Assembly (NCBI GenBank): GCA_022661535.1
Contig: JAKULF010000005.1
Coordinates: 3,348,001 to 3,412,000, forward strand
From: Eutypa lata
Taxonomy: Eukaryota; Ascomycota; Sordariomycetes; Xylariales; Diatrypaceae
Reading direction: 5' to 3'
DNA: 64,000 bases
Under the pieces are notes generated by a model, which worked only from the letters and a program-made list of their open reading frames with translations, was not told the DNA's origin and did no database searches. The number at the start of each line of letters is the position of its first letter. The first letter of the stretch is position 1. The translations under genes were made by a program, and so were the position numbers. Shown here piece by piece: positions 59,405 through 64,000 of the stretch.

Positions 59405-59575
59405 TTAGCGGGCAGTTTTAAGATCTAGTTTCGTGGTTGTAGCGGTGTAGCTACGAGCGAAGCTAGGCCTTGGAGAGCACGCCATATCTCCTAATACAAG
59501 TTGTTGCTTTATTATATTATGCTATGCTATGCTATGCTATTCGATTCGGACGTGACCCTGATGAGAACATAAATG
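59405..59575 (+). repeat. Direct repeat B, little-mutated copy
   Basis: The partner of 59003-59176 at the right border of the AT-rich block, with normal base composition. It includes a (GCTAT)n run at 59521-59540 that appears as (ATTAT)n in the degraded copy. It shows what the block looked like before mutation. Confidence 0.85.
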
Positions 59576-59886
59576 CTATGACGATGATGATGATGATGCG
59601 ACTAGGATGAACTGGGTAGGGTAGAATAATGATAACGAACGATAACGATAACGATAACGGCGATATGGCTAAGCACAGACCACCTTTGTCCGCTAAAGTC
59701 TACCTGCAATTGGGGCAATGATGAAATTTTTGAAAAGCTGTTGCTGGCCGCTTTTAGACTAGGAATAGGAATTACTTTATTCTACCCGTGTAAATCCACC
59801 AGCGCTCTCTCTCACACATCCGCCTATTTCTAGATCACCGGTTCCCTCATTTGAACTCACCCCGAAGCGCCGGACAAAGATACAAT
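59441..59886. other. Intergenic between AT-rich block and Tom22
   Basis: Contains the rest of repeat B, a (GAT)n run at 59581-59600 and (ATAACG)n at 59631-59660, then the Tom22 promoter. No separate gene. Confidence 0.5.
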
Positions 59887-60570
59887 ATGGTTCAACTCAC
59901 AGAGGTTGTCGATGAGCACTTCCAGGAGGGTCAGCCCGGCCCCGGGGAAGATGAGGATTTCACTGATACTGGTACGTTCGTTTGTGTTTTTGTGTGTGTG
60001 TGTGATATATGCATGCCAGCAATGCAAAGAAAGACCCCACCCCCAACTTTTTATTTTCTCAGGATGTTGGTACTGCTGCTGCCACCCGCCTTCCAACTTG
60101 CAGCTTGCACATCTGGCTTGAAATAGTATCTACCATCAGTTTCATTCATTTTGCTCACACGTTGTTCGCACCCACCAGATTCCGAGATCTCAGAGGAGTC
60201 CGAGTACGACCCGGAGAACGAGACGCTAGCGGACCGGCTGTACGCGCTGCGCGACATCATCCCGCCGACGACGCGGGGCTACATCTCGGCCAAGGTCGGG
60301 GCCGTCACGGGCGCCATCGGCACGACGCTCTCCATCGGCGGCAAGACCCTCTGGGTCGTCAGCAGCTCCGTCCTGCTGCTCGGCGTCCCCTGGGCCCTCG
60401 CCTGGTCCGAGGAGCAGCAGGTCGTCGAGATGGAGAAGGAGATGAAGATGCGCGAGATGGGCAGCGAGATCCTGACCGCGGGCGGCGATCCCGCCGTCAC
60501 GGGCGGCTCGTCCACCGCCGCCCAGGTCGGTGCCGCTCTCGGCGGCCACGACGCCAAGCCTTCTCTATAG
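59887..60570 (+). CDS. tom22: Mitochondrial import receptor subunit Tom22
   Basis: Two exons, 59887-59971 and 60179-60570, with a 207-nt intron, give 158 aa. The acidic cytosolic N-terminus (EDEDFTDTDSEISEESEYDPENE, formed across the intron) is the presequence-binding region of Tom22. It is followed by ETLADRLYALRDIIPPTTR, strongly conserved in the family. One membrane span (KTLWVVSSSVLLLGVPWALAW) and a C-terminal intermembrane-space tail come next. Tom22 is the central receptor and organiser of the TOM complex in the outer mitochondrial membrane and is essential in most fungi. The second exon is GC-rich in sharp contrast with the AT-rich block 450 bp upstream. Confidence 0.94.
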
Positions 60571-61388
60571 AGCAGGATTCGTTTGGCGGTTGCGAATGAA
60601 TGATATCGTAGCCTGAAACAAAACAAAACGAAAAGCTCCTGTTGTCTGTCTGTTTGTTTGTTCTATCGTTGGCGGTAAAAGCAAAAACGGCGACGATACG
60701 GCTGACGAAGGTCATATACACCACTCACATTATACCAACTAGGTTGATCATCCTCGCTTCTAATAGATGATGGTTACTTAGCACAACATTGATAAACCTC
60801 GGGGTGACGGTCTACATCCTAACATGTCATATCTTCTGGTAGTTGTGTGGCACACAATGCCAGAAGCTCCTGTTGACTTAACAACGAATTTATTATTGCC
60901 TCTTCATGGGCGGCAGAGAAACCCGGACGAGGGACGGACGGACATTGTACTACTACTATATTTGGAATTGGCGTGGCTCATAGGATGGCGGCTGCATTGC
61001 ATTGATGATGACTTTACTAGAGATCCCAGGACTTTGGAAGTTGGGCATTACGTTTGATCATGACCGGTTTCCTGGGGTGTGTCTGCCCGTTGAAGGGAGG
61101 GGTCAGAATAGGGGGTTACTTTACTGAGGCAGTACAATTAAAGGCATCCACTCTCTAAGTTTCACAAATGGATTTACAAATGTTAAGTGAATCATCCTTT
61201 CGTTGTGGTTTTAACTATTGTCTTCAGGACTAAAGGCCCCCCATCACAATAAGTATACAGGACTGAATGTAGTCGATTCAAAAACACTGGAATGAAATCT
61301 AACTCTCTTGACATATGACCCCAAGATATCCTCTCCTTGTTAGCTGATACGGTAGATGATACTACCGCCACACATCCCTTTAGTCAAC
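60571..61388. other. Convergent intergenic region
   Basis: 3' flanks of Tom22 (+) and the FAD monooxygenase (-). The plus frame at 60824-61057 has no domain and is not called. Confidence 0.5.
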
Positions 61389-63976
61389 TCAATTACCGTT
61401 GCATTTACCCGAGGCCTCGACCAAGAATCTCGACAGATAATCATCGATAGCATCTACATCTTCAGGCCAAGCGCTCATCCCCACCACCAGATCCGGCCTG
61501 ACGACCACTACGGCCCCTCTAGCATGGTTCACTCCATACCAATAATGCGCATCCTCGTCCGGCTGGCGATCATCGTACACCACCGTTGCGACCTCCCCTC
61601 GCAGGTCCTCCATCTCGGATCCGCGCAGGATTTCCTCCGTCTCGTCCACCCCACGAGAGGAGGAGGTGGGCAGCGGCGGTAGTACCTTGGCGACGAGCAC
61701 CACATTGAACCGCTCGCGCCCGCCGAACCTCTCGAAGAACCCCCCGGGTCCTAACCCCGCCTTCGAGAGCTGTCCCAGCCCCTGCCGCACCGGCCCTTGC
61801 AAGTCCGATCCGAATATGAGGATGTGGAATTTGCTGACCCCCGGCATCGCGTCGTACAGGTGCCCCATGCGATCCGAGCGGAAACAGACTCGCGGGTCCG
61901 GTGCTCTTACTCCGTTTAGAATGCTCACAGGACGCCGCCCCTTGAATCCCGCTCCATTCTTTATCACGTGGCCATTTCCGTTTCTGTTTTCGTTCCCGTT
62001 TCCACTAATCTTCCCATCCACCGCCGGCGTTGAAGGAGCAGAAGCAGGACTCAGCACGGTGGGAACCCGCGCGCCGTCCACGCCGATCAGGAACATGGCG
62101 TTGCGCCCGAAGAAGCCCGCCATCCACCGACGGTCGGCGTCGGTGGAGCCGTCCAGCAGGGGTAGGTCCTCGTCGTGCTCCTCGAGCTCGTCGCCGGCCA
62201 GCCCGCGCAGCGACGCCAGCGGCAGGTCCAGATTGCAGATGAAGCGCAGGTAGGCGCCCGAGCACCGGATCACGCGGTTCGCGAACAGCCGCCGCTCCGC
62301 GTCGTACGTCGGCAGCAGCTTGCGCGGGTCCGCTGCCCCGCCCAGGCTGAGGCCCAGCTTCCACGATAGGTTCACGGCGTCGTAGATCGAGGAGTTGAGG
62401 CCGAAGGCGCCGAGGACTGAGTGTACGTGTCTGTGATGGGGGGGTAAAAGAGGGGTTTGGTTAGTTAGTCGGTTGGTTGGTTGGTTTGTGTTTTCTATGA
62501 TGATGGTAATAGGTAGTAATAGGGGTCGTGGGTTGGGGGATATCTTACGCTGCGTCCCCGCCGATGTGGACTCTCTGATCTGGCGTCGAGAAGTACCGGG
62601 CCACCCGCTCGTTCACTAGTATGAGTTCAGGGATCAGCCATTCACTGCACAGAGTAGAGAGACGGGGCAACCTAAGGCAAACTAGCGTTGAGGAATAAAA
62701 GAAATACACGCACCTCTCCAGACGGCGAACCAGCTCATGGGCCCTGCGAACTCGACCGTCCACGGCGCCATGATCTTGTTCAGCTGCTCCATGGTCTCCT
62801 CGGGCGTGATGCCGTGGTCTACGATCTCCGTGTCTCCCACGCTCGAGTTCTTCTCCCGGTGACTCCGCCGCGCCGCCGCAATCCGAGCCGCCTTCCCCCC
62901 CGTGATCTGCACGTAGATCCGCGTCAGCCCCCGCTCCCGCGGGATCATGATGGTCCCGCCGTGTTCGGCGCTGATTACTATGCTGTTATTTTTTAATGCT
63001 TGTTAGTAATGCAATTTCGGTTGCTTCGATTGGGGAGGAGGGAGGAGAGGGACGGGGGGGGGTCTTACCCAAAATCCAAAATGTGAGGATAGTCCGTTTT
63101 CACTTCGACGTCCATGATCGTCCAGAAGCAGTCCGTTGCCAGCCCATCGAACGGCACTCTCATCATCTCGCGGATCTTGCTCGCGGCGCCGTCCGCGCCG
63201 ACGAGGTACTTAGCCCTGACGACCTCATCTCTCCCCGTCTTCGCATTGGTCACTCTCGCGGCCACGGGATGCGATGATTCGCTGCTCCTCTTCGAGGAAC
63301 CACCGCCGCCATCACCTACCTCCTCCTTCCGCACGTCGAACTCGGAAACGGTGCTGCACCGCTCCACGAACACGCCGTGCCGCTTCAGGTCGCGCACGTA
63401 GATCTTCTCCACCTGGCCCTGCGTGACGGTCGAGATCCCCCGGTACCGCGAGTCGCACATGGAGCTGTGGTTGTGGAACAGCTTCACGCCGTTCCGGTAC
63501 AGCACCGTCTTGTTCAGCAGGGGGCCTTCGCCTAGCACCTCGTCCACGAGCCCCCACGCTCGCAGGTACTCGAGCGACCGCGGCTGGATCGCGTCTGCTC
63601 GCCCGGAATGGTAGGGTCCTTCGGCTTTGTCTGTTTTTTTTTGTTAGTTGTTGTTAGTGTGCATTTCTTTTCTTTTCTTTTTTTAGCACTTATTCAGTCT
63701 CTCGCTCGTCAACCATGTGAGGAAACGGTGGTTTGGTGTAGAACTCATGAATAGGAATATACTTACCGATGATACGAAACGAGACGCCCTGACGCGCTAA
63801 GCTCAGCGCCACCTCTAAGCCGAAGGGTCCAGCTACCATGCCATTATTGGTGAGCTAATGTCACGATGCGATGCGATGCGATGTAATGAGACGGAATGTC
63901 GCCGCGCTAAGAAGCACTTACCACCACATATCAGCACGTCGACTTCGCTTGGCATCTCCTGCGTCTCCTCCTCCAT
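61389..63976 (-). CDS. FAD-dependent phenol-hydroxylase-type monooxygenase
   Basis: Six exons: 63976-63922, 63832-63767, 63630-63069, 62982-62714, 62615-62549 and 62430-61389, about 686 aa if it starts at the ATG at 63976. The frame stays open to the window edge, so an upstream start is possible. Joined exons restore DVLICGAGPFGLEVALSLA (FAD dinucleotide fold), RIIDKAEGPYHSGRADAIQPRS, VGADGAASKIRE (DG motif) and HIGGDAAHVHSVLGAFGLNSS (GD motif). This is the PHBH-fold FAD_binding_3 arrangement of fungal phenol 2-monooxygenases. The C-terminal thioredoxin-like domain follows, carrying an Asn/Gly-rich insertion encoded near 61960-62015. The enzymes ortho-hydroxylate phenols using NADPH and O2; the natural aromatic substrate is unknown. 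It lies apart from the terpenoid cluster. Confidence 0.88.
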
Positions 63977-64000
63977 ACCATTGTAGAGGCTCGGCCAGCT

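Larger units (their letters stand above)
52560..59440. repeat. AT-rich, RIP-degraded block (6.8 kb)
   Basis: Almost pure A+T with no open frames of note. The remaining C and G are mostly in CG dinucleotides (ACGT, TTCG, AACG) or in CT/AG steps, while CA/TG and CC/GG are nearly absent. That fits repeat-induced point mutation (C to T in duplicated DNA, preferring CpA), followed by heterochromatin. Size and sharp edges suggest one or more former transposons, but no domain survives. Internal duplications near the right edge (58401-58539 with 59170-59303, and 59003-59176 with 59405-59575) show the block was built from repeated units. Confidence 0.9.

Noticed and set aside
59580..59660. Short tandem repeats considered as a CRISPR-like array
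   Set aside because: Simple microsatellites without spacers, in eukaryotic DNA.

Overview
The window reads as nuclear DNA of a filamentous ascomycete (Pezizomycotina). Genes carry short introns (about 45-160 nt) with GT...AG ends and CTAAC/CTGAC-type branch sites. The gene set (Crh-type GH16 wall enzyme, Zn2Cys6 regulators, HET protein, unspecific peroxygenase, scytalone dehydratase, Nha1-type antiporter, Tom22) is typical of moulds. A 6.8 kb block of nearly pure A+T looks like DNA degraded by repeat-induced point mutation (RIP). A narrower placement such as Sordariomycetes is only a guess. All exon joins below were worked out by hand from splice signals, frame and family motifs, and none has been checked against RNA.

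Layout. 1-11 kb: a large secreted Crh-like GH16 protein with Cys-containing Ser/Thr-rich repeats, a SET-domain protein, and an unrecognised 644-aa protein. 11.1-36.8 kb: an apparent terpenoid biosynthetic gene cluster. In order it holds a Zn2Cys6/Fungal_trans_2 regulator (-), a maltose-O-acetyltransferase-like acyltransferase (+), a heme-thiolate peroxygenase (-), a second Zn2Cys6 regulator (+), a small C2H2 protein (+), a DHA1-type MFS transporter (-), a class I terpene synthase (+), an FSH-type serine hydrolase (-), a BsmA-like 2-oxoglutarate/Fe dioxygenase (-), two divergent cytochrome P450s (- and +) and a scytalone dehydratase with a complete active site (+). After the cluster come a retroelement-like relic and a HET-domain gene (38.6-40.7 kb). 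A gene-poor 4 kb follows, then an Nha1-type Na+/H+ antiporter (44.6-47.7 kb) with an upstream ORF, and an F-box/ankyrin protein (48.7-51.9 kb). Then come the AT-rich block (52.56-59.4 kb), Tom22 (59.9-60.6 kb), and an FAD-dependent phenol-hydroxylase-type monooxygenase (61.4 kb to near the right edge).

How the cluster may work (inference): the terpene synthase would make a cyclic terpene, which the two P450s, the peroxygenase and the 2OG dioxygenase could oxidise. The acyltransferase, hydrolase and scytalone-dehydratase-like enzyme could then acylate, hydrolyse or dehydrate it. The MFS protein would export the product and the two Zn2Cys6 proteins would control expression. The mix of a terpene cyclase with a peroxygenase, a BsmA-like dioxygenase and an apparently intact scytalone dehydratase is the most interesting content. 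Several of these genes look fragmented in a plain reading-frame view but reconstruct cleanly into full-length proteins.
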